DNA of 64,000 nucleotides from Flavobacteriales bacterium (GTDB lineage Bacteria; Bacteroidota; Bacteroidia; Flavobacteriales_D; Parvicellaceae): NCBI GenBank assembly GCA_020631555.1, contig JAHDGY010000007.1, positions 1 to 64,000 of the forward strand, read 5' to 3'. Shown piece by piece: positions 34,863 to 44,593 of this stretch (position 1 is its first letter; each line of letters starts with the position of its first letter). The notes under the pieces were generated by a model. It saw only the letters and a program-made list of their open reading frames with translations, ran no database searches and was not told where the DNA came from. The position numbers and the translations under genes were made by a program.

Positions 34863-36827
34863 CTATTTACGCTGCTGCTGCATTTTCTTCATTTGCTGCT
34901 TTTGCATTTCTTCCAATCTTGCAGCGAACCCGCTTTTCTTCTTTTTCTTTGGATTCTTCATGTTGGCGTGGAGTTGTGCCTTCAGCTTATCTTCGTCAAT
35001 TATGAATTTCTTGATTCCCCACATCATTCCAATATTCATCACGTTTCCGCAGAGATAGTAGAACGTAAGCCCTGAAGCGAAACTGTTTAAAAAGAACAAC
35101 ATCATGATTGGAAAAAAGTACATGATAACCTTCATGTTAGGCATTCCTGGTTGCTGCTGAGCTTGCATTTGACTACTCGTCATCATGGTGTAGGCAAGGG
35201 TGGAGCCACACATCAAAATTGTAAATAAACTCATGTGCTGTCCATAAAATGAACTCAACAATGGAATCTCTGCCGACCAGCTTAAGATCTCGTCGTAAGC
35301 AGATAAATCTTCTGCCCACAAGAAAGACTTTTGCCGCATATCTATTGAAGCGGGAAAAAATTTGAACGCCGCAAATACAATTGGCATTTGCACTAGCATT
35401 GGTAAACACCCAGCCATCGGACTTGCCCCAGCTTTAGAATAAAGGGCCATAGTTTCTTGCTGCTTTTTAAGGTTGTTCCCATCCTTGTACTTCGCTGCAA
35501 TTTTATCCACTTCTGGTTTAAGAACGCGCATCTTCGCACTGCTCAGATAGTTTTTGTACATCAGTGGGGAAATGATAATCTTGATCACAAGGGTGAGTAG
35601 TAAAATCAATAACCCATAGCTCATTCCAGTTGAATTCAGGACATTGAAAATTGGGATGATCAAAATTTGATTTACCCATCGAAAAATTCCCCATCCAAGA
35701 TTCAAGATACCGTCCATTTCATTTTCGTACGAAGCCATCAACTCATAGTCGTTTGGTCCGAAGAAAAATTTGATTGGAATCGTCGTTCTGGAGGTTAGTG
35801 CAGTCGAAATGTCAAGTTTTGCTTCGTAATTGTCCGTGTATTTAGAACTGGTTAAAGGTTCCGTTTTAATTTTTGACCCTTTCTGAAATCCTTCTTCGTA
35901 CAGAATAATTGAAGAAAAATAGTTATGCTTGAAAGCTACCCATTCGGTTTTATTCTCGATATTTAGTTCATCCTCTGAGGCTTCGCTTAAGTAATCCCAA
36001 CTATCTCCCTTCTCTTTGTAAAAGACACCGCAAATCATTCTTTGTTGCTTCATGTCTTTTTCGGTCGAGAGCCCCTTCATTTGCCAGTCTAATGTCAAGC
36101 TTCGAGAATCTATGACTTGCTCCAATCCAACAAAATCAAGGTTGTACTCAACATCGTAGCTGCCTTGGTGAAGCGTGTAAACGAAGTCGATATATTTTTC
36201 TGGATCATTGGTTGCAAGGCGGAAGGTTGCTGTTGCTGGATTATTTTCAGAAACAGATGTGTTTGTTCGCTCAGCGATCAACTCAAAAAATAACTCTTCG
36301 GTATTTAGAAGTCCAGCACCTCTCAAATATGCTTTCAGGGCTTGGGTCGAAGAGTCTTCATCAAATAATTGAATTGGAACAAAAGCTTCTGATGAATCAG
36401 TAAAATCCGAATAAGCTTGAAATTCTTTCAACTTCACGTTGGCGATTCGAGCTCCTTTACTGTTTATTGAAATTGCCAGCTTATTATTTTCAAGCAGGTG
36501 ATAAGAAGCTTCTCCAAATTCTGCTTCACCGAAAATTCCTAGTTGAGGGTTTAGTTGTTTCGTTGGAGATGTAACCGTGTCGGTCGGATTAGAGAAACCA
36601 ACAACATTACCGTCCTTATCGTACAGGGTGTCAATTTTAGATTGTGATTGAGCTGTTGCAAGTTCATTTTCAACGTTGTTCGAATCGAGATCAACGCTTT
36701 GTTCCGATTTGCTTGCACTTTGTTCCGTTCTACTCTTTGTAGATTCAGGGGTTTCGGGATTAAGTAGGGAAAATCCTATTAAAATTGCTGCGATCAGCGC
36801 GAACCCAATTACTGAATTTCTGTCCAT
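34863..36827 (-). CDS. yidC: membrane protein insertase YidC
   Basis: A 654-residue insertase of the Gram-negative type. An N-terminal signal-anchor helix (SVIGFALIAAILIGFSLL) and a large periplasmic domain (about residues 60-370) are followed by the conserved five-helix core starting near GWGIFRWVNQILIIPIFNVL. The conserved arginine-containing groove region is LTLVIKIIISPLMYKNYLSSAKMRVLKPE. The C-terminus is a basic Lys/Gln/Met-rich tail that should touch the ribosome. It inserts Sec-dependent and independent membrane proteins. Confidence 0.96.
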   Translation of the reverse strand: MDRNSVIGFALIAAILIGFSLLNPETPESTKSRTEQSASKSEQSVDLDSNNVENELATAQSQSKIDTLYDKDGNVVGFSNPTDTVTSPTKQLNPQLGIFGEAEFGEASYHLLENNKLAISINSKGARIANVKLKEFQAYSDFTDSSEAFVPIQLFDEDSSTQALKAYLRGAGLLNTEELFFELIAERTNTSVSENNPATATFRLATNDPEKYIDFVYTLHQGSYDVEYNLDFVGLEQVIDSRSLTLDWQMKGLSTEKDMKQQRMICGVFYKEKGDSWDYLSEASEDELNIENKTEWVAFKHNYFSSIILYEEGFQKGSKIKTEPLTSSKYTDNYEAKLDISTALTSRTTIPIKFFFGPNDYELMASYENEMDGILNLGWGIFRWVNQILIIPIFNVLNSTGMSYGLLILLLTLVIKIIISPLMYKNYLSSAKMRVLKPEVDKIAAKYKDGNNLKKQQETMALYSKAGASPMAGCLPMLVQMPIVFAAFKFFPASIDMRQKSFLWAEDLSAYDEILSWSAEIPLLSSFYGQHMSLFTILMCGSTLAYTMMTSSQMQAQQQPGMPNMKVIMYFFPIMMLFFLNSFASGLTFYYLCGNVMNIGMMWGIKKFIIDEDKLKAQLHANMKNPKKKKKSGFAARLEEMQKQQMKKMQQQRK

Positions 36828-36938
36828 TCCTTTTGCTCAATTGGACGGCAAAGGTAACCTTTAGTTTTTAACCTTGTGCGATTGGGTCATGAATAGTCGC
36901 TGGGCAAAGTGAAAATAAATCGGTCTATGACCGTTGTA

Positions 36939-36957
36939 CCCTGAGGTACTCGAAGGG
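36939..36957. repeat. REP-like imperfect palindrome
   Basis: CCCTGAGGTACTCGAAGGG, with an inner GTACC/GGTAC stem at 36936-36950, in the 199-base gap between lpxH and yidC. It has the CCCTGAG...TCGAAGGG form of short palindromes scattered through many bacterial genomes. A decayed relative may lie at about 34738-34775. Confidence 0.4.
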
Positions 36958-37026
36958 TGGGTGATTGGGTGAATTGTGATTAAGGGTTTGCATGCATTCA
37001 AGGGATGCATTGGTCTTTTTATAAAA

Positions 37027-37821
37027 CTACTTCGCGGGAGAAAGTGAGGACACGTTATTCCAATTCAATAGTTTCACGTCCTTTCCATCAAACTCAACGT
37101 AGTGCATTTGACTAAACCATTCACCAAGGTTGATGTATCGGCTTTTCGGCCCCACCTCTATATCAATCACTAGATGGCGATGTCCAAATATGAACACATC
37201 GAAATGCCTTTCCTGCAAAACTTCCTTACAATAGATTGCCAGCCATTCTTTGGCTTCGCCCATAAAAGGTTCTGGAACATCTTTGTCGACTGCATTTTTT
37301 CTGCGGTCGGCCTTACTTTTTTTAGACCACGCGTTGGCAATGGCAATTCCCAAATTTGGATGAAGTCGTTCGAATGCCCATTGGCAAAGCTTATTGGCAA
37401 ACACTTTTTTGATGAACTTATAAAAGCGATCTCCAGGGCCGAGGCCGTCACCATGGCCAATCAAAAATTTGACGCCCTTCCATTCGCGTTCAATATTGCC
37501 GTCGTGAATAGTAGCCCCAAGTTCCGTTGGCAAATAGTCAAACATCCACATGTCGTGGTTTCCTTTAAAAAGATGGAGTTTTATCCCCTGATCACTCAAT
37601 TCCGCTAGCTTGCCTAACAGTCGAATGTGGCCTTTTGGTACGGTGTGTTTGTACTCAAACCAGAAGTCAAAAATATCTCCCACCAAATATACTTCTTCAG
37701 CATCGGCGCGAATAAATTCCAACCAATCCACAAGTTCTTTTTCCCTTTTCCTACTTTCTTCGTAGGTCGGAACGCCCAAATGAAAGTCTGAAGCGAAATA
37801 TATTTTCTTTCCATGTTTCAC
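37027..37821 (-). CDS. lpxH: UDP-2,3-diacylglucosamine diphosphatase, LpxH-like
   Basis: A 264-residue calcineurin-like phosphoesterase with all metal-binding motifs: FASDFHLG, LVGDIFDFW, FKGNHDMWMF, IGHGDGLG and IFGHRHLV. LpxH hydrolyses UDP-2,3-diacylglucosamine to lipid X in lipid A synthesis. It is slightly longer than the 240-residue E. coli enzyme. No other lipid A gene is adjacent, so the substrate is inferred from the family. Confidence 0.82.
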   Translation of the reverse strand: MKHGKKIYFASDFHLGVPTYEESRKREKELVDWLEFIRADAEEVYLVGDIFDFWFEYKHTVPKGHIRLLGKLAELSDQGIKLHLFKGNHDMWMFDYLPTELGATIHDGNIEREWKGVKFLIGHGDGLGPGDRFYKFIKKVFANKLCQWAFERLHPNLGIAIANAWSKKSKADRRKNAVDKDVPEPFMGEAKEWLAIYCKEVLQERHFDVFIFGHRHLVIDIEVGPKSRYINLGEWFSQMHYVEFDGKDVKLLNWNNVSSLSPAK

Positions 37822-37936
37822 GCGAGCAAAAATAAGTTTTTAGAGAATCGAGAGGTATTTTGTTCCACAATGATGCGATGAGTAGAGCAATTTATGTCCA
37901 ATCCAGCAAATTGTTTTTCGTAATACCAATTGTGCC

Positions 37937-37970
37937 TTTGGTAGAACGAGCGACTAAAACGCTAAATTTG
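37937..37970 (+). promoter_or_regulatory. promoter of the hpt-adk-obg operon
   Basis: TTTG (37937-37940), 22-base spacer, TAAATTTG (37963-37970). It predicts a leader of about 17 bases before ATG 37994. Confidence 0.6.
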
Positions 37971-37993
37971 GACCGTATTCGTGGATTAATACT

Positions 37994-38386
37994 ATGTCGA
38001 CTTTTCAGTTGGATGATTGTAAATTATTCATTTTGAGCGAACAAATTGAGCTCGAGGTTTCTAAAGTAGCTGCCCAAATAAACAGAGATTATAAGGGGAA
38101 GTCGCCACTGCTTATTGGTGTTCTTAATGGAGTATTCTTTGCAGCGGATTTGATGAAGCGATTGGACTTGGATTGTGAACTCACGATTAACAATCTGTTC
38201 GGTATGCTTAAAAAAGCTAACTCTATCGAGGTTGCTACCTTACTTTATAAACCGGATAAGTATAAATTTGATTTACCAATAAAACATGTTGGTTTTGAGG
38301 CAGGTAATAAGTTTGTTGTTGGTTATGGATTAGACTATAATGGTCGAGGGCGAAATTATAAAGATATATACGTATTAACAGACTAA
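37994..38386 (+). CDS. hpt: hypoxanthine phosphoribosyltransferase with internal deletion
   Basis: A 130-residue frame whose two ends are clearly HPRT: residues 1-65 with AAQINRDYKGKSPLLIGVLNG, and the C-terminal VATLLYKPD and NKFVVGYGLDYNGRGRNYKD. The normal enzyme is about 175 residues. The missing part, at the junction CELT/INNLF (about 38176-38190), is the central strand and the PRPP-binding loop of the form VEDIVDTG-T. The frame is preserved, so the deletion (about 45 codons) is in frame. Without the PRPP loop it should not catalyse purine salvage. It may be kept for coupling to adk, five bases downstream, or be an assembly artefact. Confidence 0.85.
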   Translation: MSTFQLDDCKLFILSEQIELEVSKVAAQINRDYKGKSPLLIGVLNGVFFAADLMKRLDLDCELTINNLFGMLKKANSIEVATLLYKPDKYKFDLPIKHVGFEAGNKFVVGYGLDYNGRGRNYKDIYVLTD

Positions 38387-38390
38387 GATT

Positions 38391-38972
38391 ATGTTGAATA
38401 TTGTACTATTTGGTCCTCCGGGAGCAGGAAAAGGAACACAATCAGAGAGACTAAAAGAAAAGTATGGACTTGTCCACATATCTACTGGCGACGTGTTTCG
38501 AGGATTGGATCCAAATTCGGAATTGGCCAAATTGGCAAAGTCTTATTCAGATAAAGGTGAGTTGGTGCCAGATGAAATTACTATCAAAATTTTGGAGTCG
38601 GAGGTTCAAAAATTTCCGGAAGCCAAGGGTGTAATTTACGATGGATTTCCGAGGACGGAAGCTCAGGCCGAAGCGTTGGATGTTTTCTTGACAGGGAAAA
38701 ATACTTCAGTTACTATGATGTTGTCTTTGGTAGTACCTGAACAAGAATTGAAAACAAGATTGATTGAAAGGGCAAAAACTTCGAGACGTCAAGACGATGC
38801 AGATCCGGAAATTGTTCAGAATCGAATCAATACTTACAATAAGCAGACGGCTCCTGTTGCTGGATTTTACGAGAAGCAAAACAAGTTGTTGGAAATAAAT
38901 GGTGTTGGAAGCATTGATGAAATTACGCAAAGGTTGTACGATGCTATCGAGAATAGTCTAGCGACAAATTAA
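38391..38972 (+). CDS. adk: adenylate kinase
   Basis: A 193-residue kinase interconverting ATP, AMP and ADP. P-loop GPPGAGKGTQ at residues 7-16; AMP-binding segments ISTGDVFR and YDGFPRTEAQ. The LID is the short form without zinc cysteines (ERAKTSRRQDDADPEIVQNR). It begins four bases after the hpt stop and is followed nine bases later by obg, so it is the middle gene of one operon. Confidence 0.97.
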   Translation: MLNIVLFGPPGAGKGTQSERLKEKYGLVHISTGDVFRGLDPNSELAKLAKSYSDKGELVPDEITIKILESEVQKFPEAKGVIYDGFPRTEAQAEALDVFLTGKNTSVTMMLSLVVPEQELKTRLIERAKTSRRQDDADPEIVQNRINTYNKQTAPVAGFYEKQNKLLEINGVGSIDEITQRLYDAIENSLATN

Positions 38973-38981
38973 TAACAGAAA

Positions 38982-39980
38982 ATGGCGGGGTCGAATTTTG
39001 TTGATTACGTAAAGATTTGCTGCCGCTCTGGAAAAGGGGGCGGAGGTTCTGCCCATTTGTACCGCGACAGATTAACTGCAAAAGGAGGTCCTGATGGTGG
39101 AGATGGCGGAAGAGGTGGTCATATAATAGTTAGGGGGAATGAGCAGCTTTGGACGTTGCTGCACCTCAAGTACCGAAAGCATGTAATTGCTGAACCTGGG
39201 CTGCATGGTGGTCCAAGTAGAAGTAGTGGGAAATCAGGGGAAGATCAGATTTTAGAAGTTCCGTTAGGTACGGTTGCTAAAGATGCCGAATCGGGGGAAA
39301 CATTGTTTGAAATCACGGAGCATGGTCAAACAAAGGTTTTGCTGGAAGGTGGCAGAGGAGGACTAGGGAATTTTCATTTCAAAAGCGCTACGAATCAGAC
39401 TCCACGATACGCACAACCGGGGGAAGAAGGTAAAGAAGAATGGAAGGTTTTGGAGTTAAAAGTCCTGGCCGATGTTGGATTAGTAGGTTTTCCAAATGCA
39501 GGAAAGTCGACATTATTGTCGGTTGTGAGTGCTGCCAAACCTGAAATTGCAAATTACCCTTTCACTACTCTTGTTCCAAATTTGGGAATTGTAAAATATC
39601 GGGATTATCGATCGTTTGTAATGGCTGATATCCCGGGAATTATTGAGGGAGCGCACCACGGAAAAGGGTTGGGGCATCGTTTTTTGCGGCACATTGAGCG
39701 AAATGCTTTACTGTTATTTATGGTGCCTGCCGATAGTGATGATATTGCCAAGGAATACGAAATTCTGCTGAACGAATTAAAACAATATAATCCTGAGTTG
39801 TTGGATAAAGAAAGAATTTTGGCAATTACCAAATCGGATATGCTGGATGAAGAGTTGAAGGCTGAGTTAGCTGAAACACTTCCAGATTCGATAGCGTGTC
39901 AATTTATTTCTTCGATAACACAAACAGGACTCACCGAATTGAAGGATTTGTTGTGGAGTCGTATGGCTGATTCCAAATGA
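38982..39980 (+). CDS. obgE: GTPase Obg/CgtA
   Basis: A 332-residue GTPase of 50S ribosome assembly. The glycine-rich Obg fold covers about residues 1-158 ([29 protein letters not shown]). The G domain follows with G1 [11 protein letters not shown]3 [16 protein letters not shown] and G4 ITKSD. The C-terminal extension found in some Obg proteins is lacking. Its stop overlaps the start of the PAP2 gene (ATGA). Confidence 0.96.
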   Translation: MAGSNFVDYVKICCRSGKGGGGSAHLYRDRLTAKGGPDGGDGGRGGHIIVRGNEQLWTLLHLKYRKHVIAEPGLHGGPSRSSGKSGEDQILEVPLGTVAKDAESGETLFEITEHGQTKVLLEGGRGGLGNFHFKSATNQTPRYAQPGEEGKEEWKVLELKVLADVGLVGFPNAGKSTLLSVVSAAKPEIANYPFTTLVPNLGIVKYRDYRSFVMADIPGIIEGAHHGKGLGHRFLRHIERNALLLFMVPADSDDIAKEYEILLNELKQYNPELLDKERILAITKSDMLDEELKAELAETLPDSIACQFISSITQTGLTELKDLLWSRMADSK

Positions 39981-40555
39981 TCGAATACCTCGAATCGCTT
40001 GATCGGCAATTGTTTCTTTTTCTGAATGGACTAAACGCTCCGGCGCTCGATTCGTTTATGTGGATGGTGAGTCGGAAATGGTTTATGGTGCCGCTCGTCC
40101 TTTTTCTTTCATATAAATTACATGGAACGCGAGGCTGGAGAGGTGTATTTACACTATTGCTATTTGGGGTAGGAACTGTTCTTCTCTCTGATTTAATAGC
40201 AACCCGATGTTTTAAAAGAGTTTTTCTTCGATATCGCCCGTCGCATAATTTAGAACTAGAAGGACTGGTTCATTTGTTAACGAATTCTTCCGGGGAAATA
40301 TATAGGGGCGGGAAATACGGTTTCCTTTCTTCTCATGCCGCAACATCGTTTGGTTTAGGAATGTTTTATTTTTTGAGTTTCAAAAAGCGAAGCCTAGTCT
40401 TGGCCTCATTAATTTTTGGATATGCTTTTTTAATAGGATACAGCCGAATTTATTTGGGTGTACATTATCCTTCAGACATCATTTGCGGAGCCCTTTTGGG
40501 GCTGTTGATAGGTGCTTTTGGCTGGTGGTTGCTAAGAAAGCTAAAGCTTGATTAA
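39977..40555 (+). CDS. PAP2-family membrane phosphatase
   Basis: A 192-residue protein with five to six membrane helices and the acid-phosphatase motifs KRVFLRYRP (K-x6-RP), [10 protein letters not shown] (the SGH block) and [12 protein letters not shown] (SR-x5-H-x3-D). Members dephosphorylate undecaprenyl pyrophosphate, phosphatidylglycerophosphate or lipid A; the substrate here is not readable. Translationally coupled to obgE by an ATGA overlap and convergent with miaB, overlapping it by four bases. Confidence 0.88.
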   Translation: MIEYLESLDRQLFLFLNGLNAPALDSFMWMVSRKWFMVPLVLFLSYKLHGTRGWRGVFTLLLFGVGTVLLSDLIATRCFKRVFLRYRPSHNLELEGLVHLLTNSSGEIYRGGKYGFLSSHAATSFGLGMFYFLSFKKRSLVLASLIFGYAFLIGYSRIYLGVHYPSDIICGALLGLLIGAFGWWLLRKLKLD

Positions 40556-41988
40556 CAAGCTGTGGTTGAAATTCCGGTCACTTTGCCCAACAAAGTTGCT
40601 GAAGAACAATCCTCTACCTTAACTTTAACGTATTGGCCAATTTGATAATCTTCCTTCGGGAACACGACCATTACATTTTGGTCATTGCGCCCGCACAAGA
40701 ATTCATCTGATTTTTTAGATAATTTCTCTATGAGCACCACCGTGCTTTTTCCAACCATGTCACGATTGAAGTCATGTGAGTGTTTTTGTTGCAGGTCGAT
40801 GACGTCTTGCAATCTGCGTTTTTTTGTTTCCAAAGGAATGTCATCTTCAAACTTTCTTTCAGCTAAAGTTTTAGGTCTTTCTGAATAGAAAAACATGTAT
40901 GCGAAATGATACCGAATCTCTTCCATCAAGGAAAGCGTTTCTTCATGTTGTTCTTCTGTTTCTGAACAAAATCCAGTAATTACGTCTGTAGAAATTGCGC
41001 AATTTGGCATGATTCGCCGTATTGCTTTTATCCGATCGAAATACCATTCACGAGAGTAACCACGATTCATTCTCGTCAAGACCTCTGTACTTCCAGACTG
41101 CACCGGTAGATGAATGTACTTGCAAATGTTGTTGTACTTAGCCATGGTGTGTAAAACTTCATCGGTCATGTCTTTAGGGTGTGAAGTGGAAAACCGGATC
41201 CGCATATCAGGAGCAACTTCTGCCACCATTGCCATCAACTGAGCAAAATTAGTAGTTGGAATACTTGGGTCAACAACATCTCCCTTATTGGTAATGTTCC
41301 ATCTATAACTGTCTACATTTTGCCCAAGTAGAGTGACCTCTTTATAGCCTTTTGCGCACAAATCTTTAGCTTCTGCCACTATTGATAATGGGTTACGGCT
41401 TCTTTCTCGGCCTCGGGTAAAGGGAACAACACAAAATGAACACATGTTGTCGCATCCTCGGGTAATTGAAATAAAACCTGAAACACCATTTTTATCAAGT
41501 CTTACTGGGCTAACATCGGCGTAGGTTTCGTCTCTAGACAAAAGTACGTTAACCGCTTTTTGGCCTCCTTCTGCTTCGGTCAACAAATTTGGAAGGTCCC
41601 TGTAGGCATCTGGTCCTACGACCAAGTCTACCAATTTTTCTTCTTCCAAAAGTGTTTTCTTCATGCGCTCGGCCATGCATCCCAAAACCCCAATAATTAG
41701 GTCCCTGTTTTTTAACTTGTTTTTTCGAAATCCTTTGATTCGATTTCGTACGGTTAATTCAGCTTTTTCTCGAATTGAGCACGTGTTAAGGAAAATAACG
41801 TCGGCGTCGGTTACTGATTTCGTGGTTGTAAAGCCTTCTTTTGCAAGTATTGAAGCAACAATTTCACTGTCGGCGAAATTCATTTGGCATCCATAACTTT
41901 CAATATATAGTTTACGTGATGGTTTGACTTTTCCTTCTGATTGTGCGATCGTTTCGGTTGCGTCATCAATAATCTTGTCTTCAGTCAT
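40552..41988 (-). CDS. miaB: tRNA-2-methylthio-N6-dimethylallyladenosine synthase
   Basis: A 478-residue radical SAM methylthiotransferase acting on A37 of tRNAs that read U-starting codons. The N-terminal domain carries three cysteines for the auxiliary cluster ([31 protein letters not shown]); the radical SAM cluster motif is [19 protein letters not shown], and a TRAM domain ends the protein. Length and motifs fit MiaB better than RimO or MtaB. Confidence 0.95.
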   Translation of the reverse strand: MTEDKIIDDATETIAQSEGKVKPSRKLYIESYGCQMNFADSEIVASILAKEGFTTTKSVTDADVIFLNTCSIREKAELTVRNRIKGFRKNKLKNRDLIIGVLGCMAERMKKTLLEEEKLVDLVVGPDAYRDLPNLLTEAEGGQKAVNVLLSRDETYADVSPVRLDKNGVSGFISITRGCDNMCSFCVVPFTRGRERSRNPLSIVAEAKDLCAKGYKEVTLLGQNVDSYRWNITNKGDVVDPSIPTTNFAQLMAMVAEVAPDMRIRFSTSHPKDMTDEVLHTMAKYNNICKYIHLPVQSGSTEVLTRMNRGYSREWYFDRIKAIRRIMPNCAISTDVITGFCSETEEQHEETLSLMEEIRYHFAYMFFYSERPKTLAERKFEDDIPLETKKRRLQDVIDLQQKHSHDFNRDMVGKSTVVLIEKLSKKSDEFLCGRNDQNVMVVFPKEDYQIGQYVKVKVEDCSSATLLGKVTGISTTAC

Positions 41989-42190
41989 TTTGCCGCCAAG
42001 TTTTCGTTATTCGGGGCCGCAAATTTAGGGATTTTAAATTGGTTCAAGATAAAATCGTTACGACGCTTTAACGGTTGAATCATGCTTTGGAATTGGGATA
42101 TGCTGAAGGCAATGTTTGGAAATTGTGAAGGAATTTAATTTAATTTGCAGTCTTATACATTCGTTCATTTAGGTTTAAGGAAACAGTTTT

Positions 42191-44500
42191 ATGGCAAGTA
42201 ATTTAGTTATTGTAGAGTCACCAGCGAAAGCAAAAACAATAGAAAATTATCTAGGTAAAGGCTTTGTTGTGAAGTCCAGCTTTGGTCATGTTCGAGATTT
42301 ACCTAAGAAGGGTTTGGCAATTGATGTTGAGGGTAATTTTGAACCGACTTACGAGGTCACGACGGACAAGAAAAAGGTTGTCCAGGATTTGAAATCAATT
42401 GCAAAAAAGGCATCGACGATATGGCTCGCGACTGATGAGGACCGGGAGGGAGAGGCTATTTCTTGGCACTTGGTAGAAGCGCTTAAATTGAAACCTGATA
42501 CGGTTAAGCGAATTACTTTTAATGAGATAACGAAGACTGCCGTTACTAAGGCAATAGAAACACCAAGGTCTATTAATATAGACTTAGTAAACGCGCAACA
42601 GGCCAGAAGGGTGCTTGATAGATTGGTTGGGTTTGAACTTTCTCCTGTGCTCTGGAGGAAGGTGAAGCCATCTTTATCTGCTGGTAGAGTTCAGTCGGTT
42701 ACTGTTCGTTTAATTGTTGAACGAGAACGAGAGATCAAAGCATTTACGCCAACATCGTCGTTTAAGGTGGTTGCTATATTTGAAACGAATGGGAAGCAGT
42801 TTAAGGCAGAGTTAACCCAGAAGCTTAAATCTGAAGAAGAGGCACAAGCATTTCTTGGTAAATGTATTGGCGTCGATTTTCGTGTGGATGATCTGCAAAA
42901 GAAGCCTGCTAAGAAAACACCTGCGGCGCCGTTTACAACTTCTACATTGCAACAGGAAGCAAGTAGAAAGTTAGGGTTCTCCGTTGCCAGGACCATGTCG
43001 GTAGCGCAAAAGCTTTATGAAGCTGGTAAGATTACCTACATGAGAACGGATTCAGTGAATTTGTCTGATTTTGCCCTAGAGAACGCTAAGGATGAAATCG
43101 TTTCTTCCTACGGTAAGGAGTTTTCCAAGTTGAGAAAGTATAAGACAAAAGACAAAGGAGCGCAAGAGGCTCACGAGGCAATCCGTCCTACGGATTTTTC
43201 GGTTCATTCTGCTGGTGCGGAAGGGGCTGAGGAGAGATTATACGAGCTCATTTGGAAGCGATCAATCGCATCTCAGATGTCGGATGCTGAATTGGAGAGA
43301 ACCACAGTAAAGATCAAGGATAGCAATAATGCTGTTGAACTTCAGGCGGTGGGCGAAATTCTAAAGTTTGAAGGATTCTTGAAGGTTTATTTAGAAGGTA
43401 ATGATGATGAGGATGACGAGGAAAGTAAAGGAATGCTTCCAGCTTTGGAGGTTGGTCAAGCCTTAAATCTTGAAAAGATGCGCGCAACGGAGAGATTTAC
43501 TAGGCCACCCGCAAGATACACTGAAGCTTCTTTAGTTAAAAAATTGGAGGAATTGGGTATTGGAAGACCTTCTACTTACGCCCCAACAATTTCCACAATA
43601 CAAAAGAGGGGATATGTTGAGCGGGGAGACAAGGAAGGTGTTGAGCGGAAATTTGTTGAGCTAGTAATTGTAGAAGGAGATATAAAGAAAGAGGAGCGAG
43701 TGGAAACGGCTGGTGCCGATCGGAAAAAGATGATGCCGACGGATATCGGTACGGTGGTGAACGATTTTCTAACGCAGAATTTTGAGCGAATATTAGACTA
43801 TAATTTTACTGCTTCAGTAGAGAAAGAGTTTGATGACATTGCCAATGGAGCAATGGAGTGGACTAAAATGATTGCTAAGTTTTACCAGCCATTTCATACT
43901 AGCGTTCAGGATACTTTGGAAAACTCTGAGCGTGCAACTGGGGAAAGGTTGCTTGGAGAAGACCCGGAATCGGGTAAACCGGTATACGCTAGGATTGGAA
44001 GGTTTGGACCCATGATTCAAATCGGAGACCAAGAGGATGAGGAGAAGCCAAAGTTTGCCTCGATTTTGAAGAATCAAAGCATTGAGTCAATCACTTTTGA
44101 GGAGGCAATGGATTTATTCAAGTTGCCTCGACAACTTGGCGAATTTGAGGATAAGGTTGTAACTGCTGCTATTGGTAGGTTTGGTCCATATGTTAGGCAC
44201 AACAATAAGTTTGTCTCAATAAAAAAGGATCAGGGTGATGATCCAATGACGATTACTTTGGAAAGAGCTGTGCAGTTGATCGAAGAAAGGAGAATCGCAG
44301 ATAAGAATAAAACCATCAAAACATTCGATGAAGATGATTCTGTTCAGGTCTTAAATGGTCGTTATGGGCCTTATATAAAAATGGGGAGAAAGAATGTTCG
44401 AATTCCAAAAGATACTGATCCAACAACTTTGACATTGGAGATGTGCAAGGAACTTGCGGAAGCTCAACCTGCGAAAACTAAAAAGAGGAAAAAGAATTAA
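42191..44500 (+). CDS. topA: DNA topoisomerase I
   Basis: A 769-residue type IA topoisomerase that relaxes negative supercoils. The TOPRIM domain has VIVESPAKAKTIE and the metal-binding DEDREGEAISWH; the catalytic tyrosine is in ITYMRTDS near residue 280. The C-terminal region contains glycine-rich repeats (IGRFGPMIQIG, IGRFGPYVRHN, NGRYGPYIKMG) that replace the zinc fingers of the E. coli enzyme, and ends in a basic tail. It lies 93 bases before the arginase-fold gene on the same strand. Confidence 0.97.
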   Translation: MASNLVIVESPAKAKTIENYLGKGFVVKSSFGHVRDLPKKGLAIDVEGNFEPTYEVTTDKKKVVQDLKSIAKKASTIWLATDEDREGEAISWHLVEALKLKPDTVKRITFNEITKTAVTKAIETPRSINIDLVNAQQARRVLDRLVGFELSPVLWRKVKPSLSAGRVQSVTVRLIVEREREIKAFTPTSSFKVVAIFETNGKQFKAELTQKLKSEEEAQAFLGKCIGVDFRVDDLQKKPAKKTPAAPFTTSTLQQEASRKLGFSVARTMSVAQKLYEAGKITYMRTDSVNLSDFALENAKDEIVSSYGKEFSKLRKYKTKDKGAQEAHEAIRPTDFSVHSAGAEGAEERLYELIWKRSIASQMSDAELERTTVKIKDSNNAVELQAVGEILKFEGFLKVYLEGNDDEDDEESKGMLPALEVGQALNLEKMRATERFTRPPARYTEASLVKKLEELGIGRPSTYAPTISTIQKRGYVERGDKEGVERKFVELVIVEGDIKKEERVETAGADRKKMMPTDIGTVVNDFLTQNFERILDYNFTASVEKEFDDIANGAMEWTKMIAKFYQPFHTSVQDTLENSERATGERLLGEDPESGKPVYARIGRFGPMIQIGDQEDEEKPKFASILKNQSIESITFEEAMDLFKLPRQLGEFEDKVVTAAIGRFGPYVRHNNKFVSIKKDQGDDPMTITLERAVQLIEERRIADKNKTIKTFDEDDSVQVLNGRYGPYIKMGRKNVRIPKDTDPTTLTLEMCKELAEAQPAKTKKRKKN

Positions 44501-44593
44501 TTACCAGGTTCCTGTGTAAAACTATTGAGGGTTTCAAATTCTGGCTCGAGGAAGAACGCTACCTTGCTCTTTCTATTTGATCTTTAGCTTAAA

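Noticed and set aside
37174-37608. 144-codon open frame opposite lpxH
   Set aside because: The other strand encodes all metal motifs of LpxH; this frame is a shadow.
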